Positions 5,458 to 5,910 of a DNA stretch of 5,910 bases are shown in pieces (position 1 is the first letter of the stretch; every line of letters begins with the position of its first letter). The stretch is from positions 1 through 5,910 of the forward strand of contig NZ_CAMLJP010000183.1 of NCBI RefSeq assembly GCF_946480385.1, given 5' to 3'. A program made the position numbers and the translations under genes. The notes beneath the pieces are model-generated. The model saw only the letters and a program-made list of their open reading frames with translations. It did no database searches and had not been told where the DNA came from. The DNA is from an uncultured Azospirillum sp. GTDB taxonomy: Bacteria > Pseudomonadota > Alphaproteobacteria > Azospirillales > Azospirillaceae.

Positions 5458-5910
5458 ATGGCTTTCCGTTTCACTGTCGCCACCGACGCCCCGTCCCTGT
5501 ACGCCACGCTGTTCGCCACCGCCAAGGCTATCCGCGGCAGCGGCCTGCCGACCGGGCTGGTCCACCTGATCGATCTCCGCGTGTCGCAGATCAACGGCTG
5601 CGCCTATTGCATCGACCTGCATACCAAGGAAGCCCGCCACGACGGCCAGTCGGAAGAGCGCATCGCCGCCCTTGCCGAGTGGGAGCGCTCCGACCTGTTC
5701 CTGCCGGACGAGCGCGCCGCCTTCGCCTGGGCCGAGGTGCTGACCCGCACCCAGCATGACCGCATCGACGACGCCTATTTGGCGCTGCAGCGCCATTTCA
5801 GCGCCGAGCAGATCGCCCAGCTGACGGTGACGGCGGCGCAGATCAACGCCTGGAACCGTATCGGCATCGCCCAGCATGTCGAGGGCACCGCCGTCGGAAT
5901 GGCGGCGTGA
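5458..5910 (+). CDS. Carboxymuconolactone decarboxylase / AhpD-like alkylhydroperoxidase family protein
   Basis: This 150-residue protein belongs to the AhpD-like branch of the carboxymuconolactone decarboxylase family. The redox centre is in SQINGCAYCIDLHTKEAR (43-60): C48 and C51 form the CxxC pair and H55 is the conserved histidine after it. Members reduce peroxides through the dithiol, often with an unknown electron donor. LPDERAAFAWAEVLT (82-96) is the other typical family stretch. The Glu that lies 12 residues before the first cysteine in Mycobacterium AhpD and shuttles protons is replaced by H36 here. The start at 5458 is chosen because GAGG (5445-5448) lies 9 nt upstream; the in-frame ATG at 5449 directly abuts that site and those at 5392 and 5422 lack support. 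The stop codon is the last three bases of the window, so the gene is complete. It is probably cytoplasmic. Substrate is unknown. Confidence 0.92.
   Translation: MAFRFTVATDAPSLYATLFATAKAIRGSGLPTGLVHLIDLRVSQINGCAYCIDLHTKEARHDGQSEERIAALAEWERSDLFLPDERAAFAWAEVLTRTQHDRIDDAYLALQRHFSAEQIAQLTVTAAQINAWNRIGIAQHVEGTAVGMAA

Noticed and set aside
4514..5877. Minus-strand frames opposite the DsrE, orphan and AhpD genes
   Set aside because: All are antisense to better-supported genes and have shadow-type composition.

Overview
The window is GC-rich DNA with all eight supported genes on the plus strand, tightly packed, with strong third-position G/C preference. The gene set is a YqjI-like PadR regulator plus DUF2218, an Rrf2 regulator next to cysK, a MoeB/ThiF enzyme with a DsrE-family protein, and an AhpD-like protein. 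This suggests a free-living alphaproteobacterium of the Rhodospirillales/Azospirillum kind. That placement rests on protein flavour and composition only, not on a marker gene.

Region 1 (1-1006) is a probable metal-responsive pair: a PadR-family repressor with a His/Gly-rich N-terminal extension, then a small DUF2218 protein 19 nt later. A 10-bp perfect inverted repeat sits in an AT-rich leader before the first gene and is the likely operator. Region 2 (1007-2793) is a sulfur module: an Rrf2-family regulator without the IscR-type cysteine cluster, then cysK (O-acetylserine sulfhydrylase) under its own putative promoter, closed by a strong 12-bp hairpin. The arrangement resembles the CymR-CysK pair of Firmicutes.

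Region 3 (2794-3696) holds one unrecognised 263-residue protein. It is built from two copies of a beta-rich, PPC-like unit and has no visible signal peptide and no cysteine. Its upstream region carries several copies of a GAAAT motif in direct and inverted orientation. Region 4 (3697-5360) is a likely three-gene unit: a MoeB/ThiF/HesA adenylyltransferase, probably read from a leaderless transcript, a DsrE-family protein and an 85-residue orphan. No ubiquitin-like sulfur carrier (MoaD/ThiS type) is present in the window. Region 5 (5361-5910) is an AhpD/carboxymuconolactone decarboxylase-like protein with a CxxC redox motif, ending exactly at the window edge.

A shared theme of sulfur and thiol chemistry with metal/redox sensing runs through the window: cysK, MoeB-type activation, DsrE and AhpD. 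The genes appear to be separate transcription units, and most are ordinary housekeeping or accessory genes. No RNA gene, insertion sequence, CRISPR array or phage feature was seen. The least explained items are the duplicated-domain protein, the 85-residue orphan and the MoeB-DsrE-orphan grouping.
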